In this document: in pieces, positions 1 through 8,508 of the stretch
Layout of the letters: each line of letters begins with the position of its first letter
How positions within the stretch are numbered: position 1 is the first letter of the stretch
Source of the DNA: Candidatus Bathyarchaeota archaeon
Lineage (GTDB): Archaea; Thermoproteota; Bathyarchaeia; Bathyarchaeales; Bathycorpusculaceae
Direction: 5' to 3'
Length of the DNA stretch: 64,000 nt
Assembly (NCBI GenBank): GCA_029881805.1
Contig: JAOULW010000002.1
Span: 248,001-312,000 of the forward strand
Notes under the pieces: model-generated
Databases searched by the model: none
What the model saw: only the letters and a program-made list of their open reading frames with translations
What the model was told of the DNA's origin: nothing
Translations under genes and position numbers: made by a program

Positions 1-215
1 CCGGAAGGAAACTGACAGCGGAGAAAGTTGCCGATGCAATTAAGGCGTCTAAAGTAGAAGACAAGGTTAAGCACAGAAGACTGATAATTCCAGGTAAGGC
101 AGCACGCTTAAGCGGTGAGATTGAGGAACAAAGCGGTTGGGAAGTGCTTGTTGGACCCAGAGATTCGTCTGACATTCCCAAATTCTTGCAGGAGAAATGG
201 CAAACCCCCGAATGA
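1..215 (+). CDS. cdhE: CODH/ACS corrinoid Fe-S protein subunit (CdhE-like), C-terminal end
   Basis: The window opens inside a gene read in the third frame, giving 70 codons before TGA at 213-215. The peptide contains RRLIIPGKAARLSGEIEEQ and GWEVLVGPRDSSDIPKFL, which I recognise as the C-terminal segment of the gamma (CdhE) subunit of the acetyl-CoA decarbonylase/synthase complex. That subunit carries the methyl group on a corrinoid between tetrahydropterin and the acetyl-CoA synthase site. The start and the N-terminal 4Fe-4S domain lie outside the window. The CdhD delta subunit has a related fold and is the main alternative. Its neighbours (MetV-MetF fusion, ferredoxin, CooT) fit a Wood-Ljungdahl locus. 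Confidence 0.75.
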   Translation, partial: GRKLTAEKVADAIKASKVEDKVKHRRLIIPGKAARLSGEIEEQSGWEVLVGPRDSSDIPKFLQEKWQTPE

Positions 216-322
216 TTTCTTGTTCATATTTTTATGCAATAGAAAAATGTTGAGAATTTGGTTTGAGGGCTCTTACTTTTCCACCATGGGTCTTGAAGCC
301 TACCACCGAGTCTCAGTGACTA

Positions 323-811
323 TTACTCCCTTGATTCTTCCCATTTCTTATATCTTCTAAGATAATCTTCCGGTTTTGGAAAAACGTCTTTAATTCTTTG
401 AAACCGCTTTCTGACGTTTATCCAATGCTGAAGTACCATAAAATCTTTCGGCTTGCCGAAACTTTCAATCTCGCCATTAGACCGTTTCCTTTCAATCCTT
501 ATGCAGTCATCTACAATGCAGCTCAACACGCATGCGCCGCAGTATATGCAAAGTTCTTCGGTTAATCCAACCTCTCCAGTCTTCCAAAATAAGGCGCTTG
601 TTGGACATGCCTTTATGCAGAGTTTGCACTCAATGCCTTTGCATGTTCTTTTATTGATGGTTATTTTTCCCTCGACAAAGAACTCCTTTACGTCTAAAGG
701 CGCAAGAAGCTCTTCTCTCCGTTTTTGTTTTTCTTTCTTAGTGGTCTCTGTTAAAAGCTGGAATATATCTTTGTGCGCGATTTTCCCTTTAAGCTTGCTT
801 TTCTTTGGCAT
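323..811 (-). CDS. 4Fe-4S dicluster ferredoxin-like protein
   Basis: This 162-residue soluble protein has a lysine-rich N-terminal half and a central two-cluster ferredoxin fold. The first cluster ligands are probably Cys57, Cys62, Cys65 and Cys69 before Pro70, with an unusual CX4CX2CX3CP spacing. The second cluster is CX2CX2CX3C at Cys88, 91, 94 and 98, and there is an extra Cys103 where a CP motif would normally be. About 60 charged residues follow (residues 104-162). It is probably an electron carrier for the adjacent CODH/ACS and methylene-tetrahydropterin reductase genes. It is convergent with the cdhE end and co-directional with the MetV-MetF gene upstream. The exact partner cannot be read from sequence. 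Confidence 0.75.
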   Translation of the reverse strand: MPKKSKLKGKIAHKDIFQLLTETTKKEKQKRREELLAPLDVKEFFVEGKITINKRTCKGIECKLCIKACPTSALFWKTGEVGLTEELCIYCGACVLSCIVDDCIRIERKRSNGEIESFGKPKDFMVLQHWINVRKRFQRIKDVFPKPEDYLRRYKKWEESRE

Positions 812-925
812 TCACTTCATCTTTTAATCAAACATCCGTTCTTGAAACGTATAATGTGTATGAATTATAACTTTTTATCCAAAATCCAGAGTGAAATGTG
901 GAAATGTTTGGAAACACCAAGTATC

Positions 926-2554
926 CTAGTTTATTCCGCTCCTTTCAATTATCTTTGGCACAATCCACTCGAAACCCACAGCCATCATGTGTATTCCTGC
1001 AGCGCTAGTTGTCTTGCGGATTTCGCCGATGAGCTCGCTAAAGATTTCAACGTTTTCCTCCAAAAAGGCTTCTTTGCTTTTCTGCTTCGCCCTCCGCAAA
1101 CGTTGCTCCACATCGCCCGGAACTTTGATGCCTGGGACAAATTTAATCATCCAATCCATCATTGCCTGTGACTTGAAAGGGGCAACACCAATCAGAACTG
1201 GTGTTTTCAGGTAGCCTATAGCGTCCAAAAAGCGTTTAGCTTGTTCAACAGTATAGATGCATTGAGTTTGTATGAAATCAACACCAAGTTTAACTTTCCT
1301 CTCAATCTTCAGAATCTCAGGTTCCAAAGGGTCGGCGTTCGGTGCAGCGGCGATACCAATATTGAATCTCGGCGGATTTTCAATTTTGTTACCGTTTAGG
1401 TCCACGCCTTCGTCTATAACTTTTCTCATCATGTACGTGAAAGTCGCAGAATCTAAGTCAAAAACGGGTTTAGACTGAGGTGTATCACCCACCACGGTGT
1501 GGTCCCCAGTTAAAACCAGAATGTTCTTTATTCCCAATGCGCCTGCAGCCAAAACATCAGAAAGTAACGCCAAACGGTTTCTGTCACGCGTTGTCATCTG
1601 GTAAACTGCCTCTAAGTCTCCCTTCTCCTGAATCAAATAAGATGGCACAAGCGCATTCATATAACCAAAAGCCGTAGGGTTATCGGTTACATTAACAGCC
1701 ACAACATGTCCCTTCAAAATTTTTGCGCCCTCAATAACCTCATGAAGATTCGTCGTCTTGACAGGTTCCAATTCACCAGTAAAAACAAATTTGCCATCCA
1801 TTATCTGTTTCATCAACTCACTATAAGCTTCAGGCTTTCTACGTATACTGATTTCGTCAACATTCACAGTCTCAATTTTCTTTTCAACAACTGTTTCGCC
1901 ACCTATTTCTCGCGGATGCTCCGAAATCCTGAAATCCAGAGGAGCCCTAAACTTGGCAAAAGAGTCAAGTCTATTTCTATCTTTCAATCGATTGTAAATG
2001 AGCACCCAAGCACAATCTTTCTTCCATCCACCGACTTCACACTTTCCGTTGACTTGTCCTCCACATGGTCCGTTGAGCAGGCTTTTTGCACATCTAGTTA
2101 TGGGACAGATCCCCCCTGTGTCAAAGAGAATGCAATCACCGCAAGCGCGGCACATCTCGTAAAACTTGCCTTCTTTCGTGTCATGCATTCCCAGAAACTT
2201 TGTGTCATTAGCTGGAATAACTAGCTTGTTTGGATACAAACCCCCGAGCGTCTGAATGCCGACACCACATGCCAAGCTTAGCACAGCATCATAATCATCA
2301 ATCAGCGGATGGAGCGAGCTTGCCACAATCTGCTTATCACACTGGCGTAAGATTGAAGTAGCCTTTATCTTAGATTGACTTAAGCCTTTAATTTTCCGAC
2401 GCATCTCTAGCAACATCTTCAAAATTTCAGCCTGCTTTTCACCACCAACCTCTATTATGCCCGCGCATCCATCACAGCCGAGTATCAGTAGACTTTGAAG
2501 ATTCTCAACCATTCCAAAAATTTCTTCAAGAGGTTTCTGCTGGACTATGATCAA
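926..2554 (-). CDS. metF: MetV-MetF fusion: methylenetetrahydropterin reductase with Cys-rich N-terminal domain
   Basis: The 542-residue protein joins two modules that are separate in acetogenic bacteria. Residues 1-215 resemble MetV (MTHFR C-terminal, zinc/FeS type), with cysteines at 27, 30, 72, 96, 135, 138, 141, 150, 155, 164, 172 and 181. Residues about 235-542 are a MetF TIM barrel; the FTGELEP segment carries the conserved glutamate (Glu261) that corresponds to Glu28 of the E. coli enzyme. It should reduce methylene- to methyl-tetrahydropterin in the methyl branch of the Wood-Ljungdahl pathway. The start is TTG with a strong GGGAGG Shine-Dalgarno at 2562-2567. It is divergent from a flavoprotein with an MvhD-like domain, a possible electron donor. 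Whether the pterin is folate or methanopterin is not visible. Confidence 0.85.
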   Translation of the reverse strand: MIIVQQKPLEEIFGMVENLQSLLILGCDGCAGIIEVGGEKQAEILKMLLEMRRKIKGLSQSKIKATSILRQCDKQIVASSLHPLIDDYDAVLSLACGVGIQTLGGLYPNKLVIPANDTKFLGMHDTKEGKFYEMCRACGDCILFDTGGICPITRCAKSLLNGPCGGQVNGKCEVGGWKKDCAWVLIYNRLKDRNRLDSFAKFRAPLDFRISEHPREIGGETVVEKKIETVNVDEISIRRKPEAYSELMKQIMDGKFVFTGELEPVKTTNLHEVIEGAKILKGHVVAVNVTDNPTAFGYMNALVPSYLIQEKGDLEAVYQMTTRDRNRLALLSDVLAAGALGIKNILVLTGDHTVVGDTPQSKPVFDLDSATFTYMMRKVIDEGVDLNGNKIENPPRFNIGIAAAPNADPLEPEILKIERKVKLGVDFIQTQCIYTVEQAKRFLDAIGYLKTPVLIGVAPFKSQAMMDWMIKFVPGIKVPGDVEQRLRRAKQKSKEAFLEENVEIFSELIGEIRKTTSAAGIHMMAVGFEWIVPKIIERSGIN

Positions 2555-2561
2555 TTTGTTG

Positions 2562-2567
2562 CCTCCC
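2562..2567 (-). promoter_or_regulatory. Strong Shine-Dalgarno selecting a TTG start
   Basis: On the minus strand GGGAGG lies seven bases before TTG at 2554-2552. No ATG or GTG in frame is better placed, so this site decides the start of the MetV-MetF fusion gene. Confidence 0.6.
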
Positions 2568-2698
2568 TAAAGAAGCTCATATCAACATAAGCCGACAATA
2601 TAAAAATTGCTGTAAGCATGACGGAAGTTTAATATCCATGAGATTGCATTCCTTAAGCTTCTTTACGGTTACAGTCTAAGACATTTGAGGTTGATGCT

Positions 2699-4807
2699 AT
2701 GCCCTTTGGAAAAGGTGCCGAAAAATGTTACCCCCCATGCCGTAAAGCCTGTCCTGCCGAGGTCAATATTCAGGCATACATCGCCCTCGCAAGCCAAGGA
2801 AAATTTCACGAAGCCTTGCAAGTAATAAGGAAATACATTCCTCTTCCGGCTGTTTGTGGGAGAGTGTGCTTTAGCCCTTGCGAAGAAGAATGCACAAGAA
2901 AAGATATTGATGAAGCGCTGAGTATTCGTGCAATAAAGCGTCTTATAACAGATTATGAGCTTAAAACGAAACAATATCAAAAGGCAAGTGTAATACCAAG
3001 GAAATATGAAGAGAAGATCGCCGTAATCGGCTCCGGCCCTGCTGGACTCGCTGTAGCCTATGAACTCGTAAAGATGGGATACCCGGTCACGGTTTTAGAA
3101 AAAGCTCCCAAACCTGGCGGCATGCTAAGAGAATGCATACCAGAATATCGACTTCCTAAGAGAGTACTCGACGCAGAAATCCAATATCTCACCGATTTAG
3201 GCGTGGAGATAAAAACAAAATCAGCGCTAGGCAAAGATGTAACAATAGAGGGTCTATTTAGCCAAGGCTACAAAGCAGTCTTTCTGGCCATTGGGGCTCA
3301 AGAGTGCCTAAGCCTAAATGTTGAAGGTGAAAACTTGGGCGGTGTCGCTCACTCTCTCGAATTTTTGCGAGACGTAAACTATGGAGAGCGCATCAACCTT
3401 GGAGATAAGGTAGCAGTAATAGGCGGTGGAAATGTGGCTCTTGATGCAGCCAGAACTGCTAAACGATTAGGAGCTGACGAAGTTACCATAATATATCGGC
3501 GGTCAGAGGAGGAAATGCCGGCTCACCGTCGAGAAGTTGACGAAGCAAAACAGGAAGGCGTGAACTTTCTCTTTCTAGCATCTCCGAAAAGATTTTTGGG
3601 CAAAAATGGAGATGTTGCCTCGATAGAATGCGTTCGGATGAATCTGGGATCACCTGATGAAACTGGCAGAAAACGTCCAATACCAATAGACGGCTCAGAA
3701 TTCAAGTTTCGAGTTAACACGGTGATATTGGCGATAGGAGAAAAACCTGATATCTCTTTCTTACCCAAAGAAGTTGAAGTCACAAGAAGAAATACGATCA
3801 TAGCCGACTCTGTAACGTTAGAAACAAAAATGCCTGGAGTATTTGCAGGAGGAGACGCGGTAACAGGACCAGCATCAGTTATAGAAGCCATAGCCGCAGG
3901 AAAGAAAGCAGCAATTTCAATAAACCGCTATCTGAGATGTCTCGACCTGAAGACTGGAAGAGAGGAAACAATCTTCGAAACAAAATGGGTTAAAAGCGAA
4001 AAAACGTTGGAGAAAAAGCTCAGGAAGCCCTTACAATTATTATCTTCCACTCAACGTTCTGGAAACTTCCAAGAGGTTGAACTCGGATTCGATCTTGAGA
4101 GCGGCTTCAAAGAAACCCACAGATGTCTCTTTTGTGGACCATGCGCCCAATGTCTTGAACTGGAAGACTTGTGCGAGCCAGATGACGTACTTGTGGACGA
4201 AGATAGATGTATAGCGTGTGCCAACTGCGAAAAAATCTGTGGATATGGGGCCATACAAGTTGAAAAATCCGTCGCGAAAGTCAACTATGACCTTTGCAAG
4301 GGTTGCGGAACATGTGCAGTGGAATGTCCAGTAATGGCAATTTCCATGAGCAATTTTACGAATGAGAAAATCCTAAAAGCGATAAGAGAAGCTCCAAAAA
4401 TATGGAGAAACGACACGCCCCATTTTATAGCATTCGTCTGTAACTGGTGTCACGGTGTGAGCATCGATCAGCTCAGGGCGTACGCGAACACCCAAATAAT
4501 TCCAGTGAAATGCGTTGGAAGGGTAGACCCGTTGCATGTTCTCCAAGCTTTTTGGACAGGAGCAGACGGTATTTTGATTCTAGGTTGCCACAGTTCAGAT
4601 TGTCACTATACTTCTGGTACTTCGGTTGCTGATAAAAGAGTTGAACAAACAAAAAAATGGCTTAAGGCAGTTGGAATAGAACCTGAACGATTGAGGATAG
4701 AGAAGACTTGCGTTGATGATAACAACGGTCTCAACGAGACTATAGTAAAATTTGCATCGAATCTAAAAGAGGCGGGTCCAAATCCCTTACAAAAGCATTC
4801 TAGCTAG
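2699..4807 (+). CDS. NAD(P)/FAD oxidoreductase fused to ferredoxin and MvhD-like domains
   Basis: This 702-residue protein belongs to the glutamate synthase small-chain/NfnB family with a C-terminal extension. Residues 1-90 hold an FeS domain with cysteines at 10, 14, 18, 53, 57, 61 and 65. An FAD site GSGPAG lies at 111-116 and an NAD(P) site GGGNVA at 242-247. A CX2CX2CX2C cluster follows near 478, then two 4Fe-4S motifs (RCIACANCEKICG near 503 and LCKGCGTCAVECP near 532). From about 575 an MvhD/FlpD-like domain begins with FVCNWC and contains ILGCHSSDCHY. MvhD-type domains link hydrogenase or formate dehydrogenase to heterodisulfide reductase. It probably passes electrons between NAD(P)H, ferredoxin and the divergently encoded MetV-MetF protein; bifurcation is inference. 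The ATG follows GAGGTTGAT. Confidence 0.85.
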   Translation: MPFGKGAEKCYPPCRKACPAEVNIQAYIALASQGKFHEALQVIRKYIPLPAVCGRVCFSPCEEECTRKDIDEALSIRAIKRLITDYELKTKQYQKASVIPRKYEEKIAVIGSGPAGLAVAYELVKMGYPVTVLEKAPKPGGMLRECIPEYRLPKRVLDAEIQYLTDLGVEIKTKSALGKDVTIEGLFSQGYKAVFLAIGAQECLSLNVEGENLGGVAHSLEFLRDVNYGERINLGDKVAVIGGGNVALDAARTAKRLGADEVTIIYRRSEEEMPAHRREVDEAKQEGVNFLFLASPKRFLGKNGDVASIECVRMNLGSPDETGRKRPIPIDGSEFKFRVNTVILAIGEKPDISFLPKEVEVTRRNTIIADSVTLETKMPGVFAGGDAVTGPASVIEAIAAGKKAAISINRYLRCLDLKTGREETIFETKWVKSEKTLEKKLRKPLQLLSSTQRSGNFQEVELGFDLESGFKETHRCLFCGPCAQCLELEDLCEPDDVLVDEDRCIACANCEKICGYGAIQVEKSVAKVNYDLCKGCGTCAVECPVMAISMSNFTNEKILKAIREAPKIWRNDTPHFIAFVCNWCHGVSIDQLRAYANTQIIPVKCVGRVDPLHVLQAFWTGADGILILGCHSSDCHYTSGTSVADKRVEQTKKWLKAVGIEPERLRIEKTCVDDNNGLNETIVKFASNLKEAGPNPLQKHSS

Positions 4808-4834
4808 TTGCTCTTTACAGCTTCTCAGAGGAAG

Positions 4835-4842
4835 TTTATAAC
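4835..4842 (+). promoter_or_regulatory. Putative TATA box for cooT
   Basis: TTTATAAC stands 37 bases before the chosen cooT start, in the short gap after the flavoprotein gene. The spacing predicts a leader of about 17 bases. This is by pattern only. Confidence 0.35.
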
Positions 4843-4878
4843 TAGGCTTGCACTTCTTACTTCTTGGTTGGATTAAAA

Positions 4879-5058
4879 ATGTGTGAATTCACCGTAATCT
4901 TTGATGGAAAGACAGTTTTCAAAGAAGCAATCTACGCGAAAATGGGAAAAAACAACTTAATCGTTAAAGACATAATGGGAAAATCCAAAGAATTTAAAAA
5001 CTGCAAAATCATCGAAGTTGACGTGAAATCCACACGTCTAATCCTTTCAAGCGCTTAG
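4879..5058 (+). CDS. cooT: CooT-like nickel-binding protein
   Basis: The 59-residue product starts MCEFTVIFDGK and has the small beta-rich pattern of the CooT family. In that family Cys2 binds Ni(II) for carbon monoxide dehydrogenase maturation. An ATG five codons upstream would place the Cys at position 7, so I choose 4879, which keeps Cys2. The gene follows the electron-transfer flavoprotein and lies about 4.7 kb from the CODH/ACS subunit end at the window edge, which supports a role in supplying nickel to CODH/ACS. Length agrees with the family (about 60-65 residues). Confidence 0.75.
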   Translation: MCEFTVIFDGKTVFKEAIYAKMGKNNLIVKDIMGKSKEFKNCKIIEVDVKSTRLILSSA

Positions 5059-5077
5059 AATCCGCCGGATACAGAAT

Positions 5078-5899
5078 CTAAGATATTAACAAAACTAGAT
5101 AACCCATTGCTAAACCAAAGATTACTGGAAATGGCAGTCCAGGGAACATTCCCTTCTTTTCCAACAATTTGAATGATAGTAGACATCCTAACAAAATGCC
5201 CATCATCGCGGCTGAACATGAGATGACGCCGAAATTGAGAAGCATATGTCCTGAAAGCATAGAATAAAACGTCAGATCTCCCAATCCCATCTGAAGGTCT
5301 CTAAAAGAGAAACTTAGACCGCGAAGTTGCTCAAGCCCGCTACGCGCTATTTTTCCAACAGGTCCATGATATACGGCAAATACATCGTATATCGAAAGAA
5401 AACCTAGAATCAACGTCAAGCTTAACGTAGGGATTGAGAAGCCTAAAAACGCTCCTAAAGCACCACCTACACAGAGAACTATAATATCACAAACTTTGCT
5501 TCTGGTTTTAAAAATCGCAAAATCCGCTAAAGCAGTCACAAGCACAGAAGACACTAAGGTCAAGATCTCTATGTAAGGAACATCAAACCTTGAAAATGCC
5601 GCAGATAAATAAACAATGGAAAGCATGAAAATCGCTGCTGTCAAAGCAAACCCAGTGATTAAATTAATCAATTTGTGACTTTTTCGTTTTAAAAGAAAAT
5701 ATAAAAGTGAAGCGCCAACTCCAGCTAAGACGACAAAATAGAACGCGTTGCCAAAAGAGCCAAGCGTGCCTTCTGGGAATGGTGTAATCCTATAGAACTC
5801 TTCCACTGTTGATACTAGAAATGCGCACAACACTCCGAAAATAAGGCTTGCTGAGATGGGCGCTAGGTGTATGAGCCCTGCTTCAAACTTGTCGCTCAA
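5078..5899 (-). CDS. Presenilin/SPP-like intramembrane aspartyl protease
   Basis: The 273-residue protein is almost entirely membrane-spanning (about eight to nine hydrophobic segments). It has both catalytic motifs of the presenilin / signal peptide peptidase fold: YD at 171-172 (SIYDVFAVYHGP) and GLGD at 205-208 (MGLGDLTFYS). The third motif, PAL in most members, appears as PGLPFPV near 253-259, so it is diverged. Such enzymes cleave transmembrane helices after ectodomain shedding. The first 17 bases overlap the end of the archaemetzincin gene, and the genes from 7737 to 5078 run as one minus-strand operon. No substrate is indicated. Confidence 0.85.
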   Translation of the reverse strand: MSDKFEAGLIHLAPISASLIFGVLCAFLVSTVEEFYRITPFPEGTLGSFGNAFYFVVLAGVGASLLYFLLKRKSHKLINLITGFALTAAIFMLSIVYLSAAFSRFDVPYIEILTLVSSVLVTALADFAIFKTRSKVCDIIVLCVGGALGAFLGFSIPTLSLTLILGFLSIYDVFAVYHGPVGKIARSGLEQLRGLSFSFRDLQMGLGDLTFYSMLSGHMLLNFGVISCSAAMMGILLGCLLSFKLLEKKGMFPGLPFPVIFGLAMGYLVLLIS

Positions 5900-6470
5900 A
5901 GCTCTTAACTTCCTGCATTTTTATAATTTTCTCAGCTTTTGCATGGCATTTGTTGCAGAATAAACTTTTTTTTCTATCGGTTTCGAAAATCGAGTTGGAG
6001 AAAAACATAACACAAAACGGATTTGAACAATGTCTTAGGCCTACAGCATGTCCAAGTTCGTGCACAGCCTCCTTTGTGCTTCTCTCCTCAAGAAGCTCTG
6101 TGTTTGGGGGTTTTCCGTAAAATTCTGGTCTGAGTCTCCATAAAGATACCAAGGCTGCTTTTCCCGGGCATTCGGCTTCTCCAAATACAAAGTTTAGCTC
6201 CGGAACAAAGATGTCGGCGTCAATTATTCCTAAAACCTTGTCTAAGGTTTTCTCTTTTTTGGCATAGTTGTGAATCTTGCTTAGTATGATGTCAGAACGG
6301 GACTGTTTTCTTGCTTTGTTGAAGGCTTCCTCTGGTATTGGGAAAGTTTCTGTAATTATCGCGCATTCTGTATCTGGAAAAATTATTTTCAGATTTTCTT
6401 GTATTCCGCTTACCGGATAGGAGTTTGCTTGTCCAATGCGCAAAATTCCAATTCTCATGTATTTTTTCAC
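5883..6470 (-). CDS. amzA: Archaemetzincin family zinc metalloprotease
   Basis: The zinc motif HELGHAVGLRHC (residues 137-148) is the extended HEXXHXXGXXH signature of archaemetzincins. It is followed by the family's structural cysteines Cys148, Cys153, Cys172 and Cys175 (FCNKC). The length of 195 residues is usual for the family, and there is no signal peptide, so it should act in the cytosol. The first start is GTG at 6470, one base after the stop of the upstream nuclease gene; ATG at 6458 (residue 5) is equally possible. It overlaps the downstream presenilin-like gene, so translation of the two is probably coupled. Confidence 0.9.
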   Translation of the reverse strand: MKKYMRIGILRIGQANSYPVSGIQENLKIIFPDTECAIITETFPIPEEAFNKARKQSRSDIILSKIHNYAKKEKTLDKVLGIIDADIFVPELNFVFGEAECPGKAALVSLWRLRPEFYGKPPNTELLEERSTKEAVHELGHAVGLRHCSNPFCVMFFSNSIFETDRKKSLFCNKCHAKAEKIIKMQEVKSFERQV

Positions 6471-6471
6471 T

Positions 6472-7737
6472 TTACAATTTGAACGTGTCTCCAGCTTTGG
6501 GTGCTGCTGCCTCTAAACCTAGTTCGCTCCTTGCCCATTTTGCGAGTAGTTCACAATTCCTTTCAGCGCCGTGAACCGCATAGATTTTTGGATTTCCGCC
6601 AAGTTTTTTCAATGCTTCTTGAAGCTGGCTTGCTCCGCAGTGGGATGAAAAGTCGAAATGCGCAACAGCGGCCTTGACTTTTCTCATTTTTCCATCTATA
6701 GTGCATATTCCTCTCTCTAGCAGCTGTTTTCCAGGCGTTCCTGGAATCTGATAGCTGACCAAAAATATGGCGTTGTGCGTCTTTTTTCCAATTTTTGAGG
6801 CGTAAAATACTGCCGGGCCACCCTTGAGCATGCCTGCTGGCGAAATTATCACGCCTTGTATTTTGGCTGCTTTTCTCCGGTCTCTCCATCCTTCAATCCA
6901 ATCGGCAGAATGTAGGGCATCTACATACTGTTTAGGGTCTCTGAGGAACTCCTTGCAATTCATTATTATTCTGCCTGCTTCGCGTGCCATTCCATCAAGT
7001 GTGATTGGATATTCAAAATGGTGGGCGGCTAAAACACACGCAATTTCTTGGGATCTTCCAACTCCGAAGGCTGGAACCAAGGCTGTCCCTCCTTTTTCTA
7101 CAACGTCTGTGACTTCATTCACAAAGTCTTTTTCGAGTTGCTGCCGTTCTGTGTGTTCTTCATTTGCGTAGGTGCTTTCAATTATGACCGCGTCCAAGTC
7201 TCCGCAATCCATTTTTGCACCTTCCAGAAGTCGCGTGTCTACGACGTTGAAGTCGCTTGTGTAGAGTATCCTTTTTCCTTCGGCCTCTATCAGTATTTGG
7301 GTGCTTCCCGGAATGTGTCCAGCGTTTAGGAATTTAAATTTGATGTCACCGATTTTTTCTTCTGTGTCAAAGTCTACATGTTTGCTGTTTCGCATCATTG
7401 ATTTAAGTTCGAGATATTCGAAAGGTAGGTAGTAGCTGGAGAGGTGGATGAAATCTGAAATCAGGACTTGGTTCAGTTCGGCGGTTAGCTTGTTTGCGTA
7501 TAGTGGTTTTTTTCCGTGCATGTAAAATATCGGGATTGCGCCTGAATGATCCAGATGGCTGTGAGTTAAAATTATTGCGTCTACATCTTTTGGTGGTATG
7601 TGCATTGGGAATCCTGGTGTATGGTTTAGCATTACTCCGTAGTCTAGCAGAACCTGCGTTTTTTCGGTCTTTACGGCTATTGCTATTCTGCCGACTTCTC
7701 GGGTTCCGCCTAGAAACCCTAGCTGTAATGGACTCAT
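6472..7737 (-). CDS. Beta-CASP metallo-beta-lactamase ribonuclease (aCPSF2-like)
   Basis: The protein (421 residues) has the metallo-beta-lactamase motif HSHLDH at 59-64, further zinc ligands in NAGHIPGS and YTSDFN, and the beta-CASP histidines in HFDFSSHCG and YAVHGAERN near the C-terminus. It lacks the N-terminal KH domains of aCPSF1, so it matches the shorter archaeal aCPSF2 group, which are 5'-3' exo- or endoribonucleases in RNA processing and decay. It is the first gene of a tight minus-strand cluster with archaemetzincin and the presenilin-like protease. The exact polarity of cleavage cannot be read from the sequence. Confidence 0.88.
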   Translation of the reverse strand: MSPLQLGFLGGTREVGRIAIAVKTEKTQVLLDYGVMLNHTPGFPMHIPPKDVDAIILTHSHLDHSGAIPIFYMHGKKPLYANKLTAELNQVLISDFIHLSSYYLPFEYLELKSMMRNSKHVDFDTEEKIGDIKFKFLNAGHIPGSTQILIEAEGKRILYTSDFNVVDTRLLEGAKMDCGDLDAVIIESTYANEEHTERQQLEKDFVNEVTDVVEKGGTALVPAFGVGRSQEIACVLAAHHFEYPITLDGMAREAGRIIMNCKEFLRDPKQYVDALHSADWIEGWRDRRKAAKIQGVIISPAGMLKGGPAVFYASKIGKKTHNAIFLVSYQIPGTPGKQLLERGICTIDGKMRKVKAAVAHFDFSSHCGASQLQEALKKLGGNPKIYAVHGAERNCELLAKWARSELGLEAAAPKAGDTFKL

Positions 7738-7780
7738 TTATTTTTCATCCGCTAATGTAGTAATCATGCCTTCTGCTATT

Positions 7781-8401
7781 TTAAAAATGTATTGACTTTT
7801 CTGTCTGGGCAACCCTAATCTGCCCCTTTCTTATTGCGCTAAAAATTTCGTCAATATCTGCAGAAGCTTGAATTTCTGTGTACACAGTCCACAATTCTTC
7901 CGCCACATGAGCGTCGCCGCCGGCAACACCCGGCAATCCCATTTCTCTAGCCAAGTCTTCAGCCATTCTGTTAATGTGGGAAGTCGAGACACCATTCAAA
8001 ACTTCTATGGCGTCAAAGTCGTAGTTTTTTGCTTTGTCTCCTAGGCCATACGCTCTGTAGGGATGAGCGACAATGGTTAGATTGTTTCTTTCTTTTGCGA
8101 AGTTGACAACGGTTTTGACAGTCCACGGTTTGGGTGGCAATTCAGCTGTACCTAAGATTACTACGTCGCCTTCGTTTGTGCTTATTTCGACTCCTGGAAT
8201 TATTAGGATGTCCTCATATGCAGAAGCTAATTTCCTAACCTTGTGATAGCCTTCAACGGTGTTGTGGTCTGTTATGGCTACGGCTTTGATGGATGAATGT
8301 GCGTAGAGTTGATCTGCTATGGTTTTTGGTTGTATTGATGCATCAGATGAGTATTTTGTGTGCACGTGCAGGTCTGCTCGGATCAAGGGTAGTTCACTCA
8401 T
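7781..8401 (-). CDS. PHP-domain metal-dependent phosphoesterase
   Basis: The 206-residue protein shows the four PHP motifs: DLHVHTKYSSD (His12, His14), AITDHNTVEGY (Asp45, His46), a PGVEIST metal ligand, and AHPYR with GGDAHVAEELW near the end. These form a trinuclear metal site that hydrolyses phosphoesters. The short stand-alone form is common in archaea and its substrate is usually unknown; there is no polymerase or histidinol phosphatase context here. It lies 43 bases upstream of the nuclease gene on the same strand and may be cotranscribed. Confidence 0.85.
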   Translation of the reverse strand: MSELPLIRADLHVHTKYSSDASIQPKTIADQLYAHSSIKAVAITDHNTVEGYHKVRKLASAYEDILIIPGVEISTNEGDVVILGTAELPPKPWTVKTVVNFAKERNNLTIVAHPYRAYGLGDKAKNYDFDAIEVLNGVSTSHINRMAEDLAREMGLPGVAGGDAHVAEELWTVYTEIQASADIDEIFSAIRKGQIRVAQTEKSIHF

Positions 8402-8508
8402 GTGTTTTGTGTGACGTTATGTCAAGTGATTATGTGTGATTTGATCTTGTTTGTCCTTTTTTCTCTGTAGTGACTAGTCCTCCCTTATATACGCATTGAA
8501 CTTCGGGG

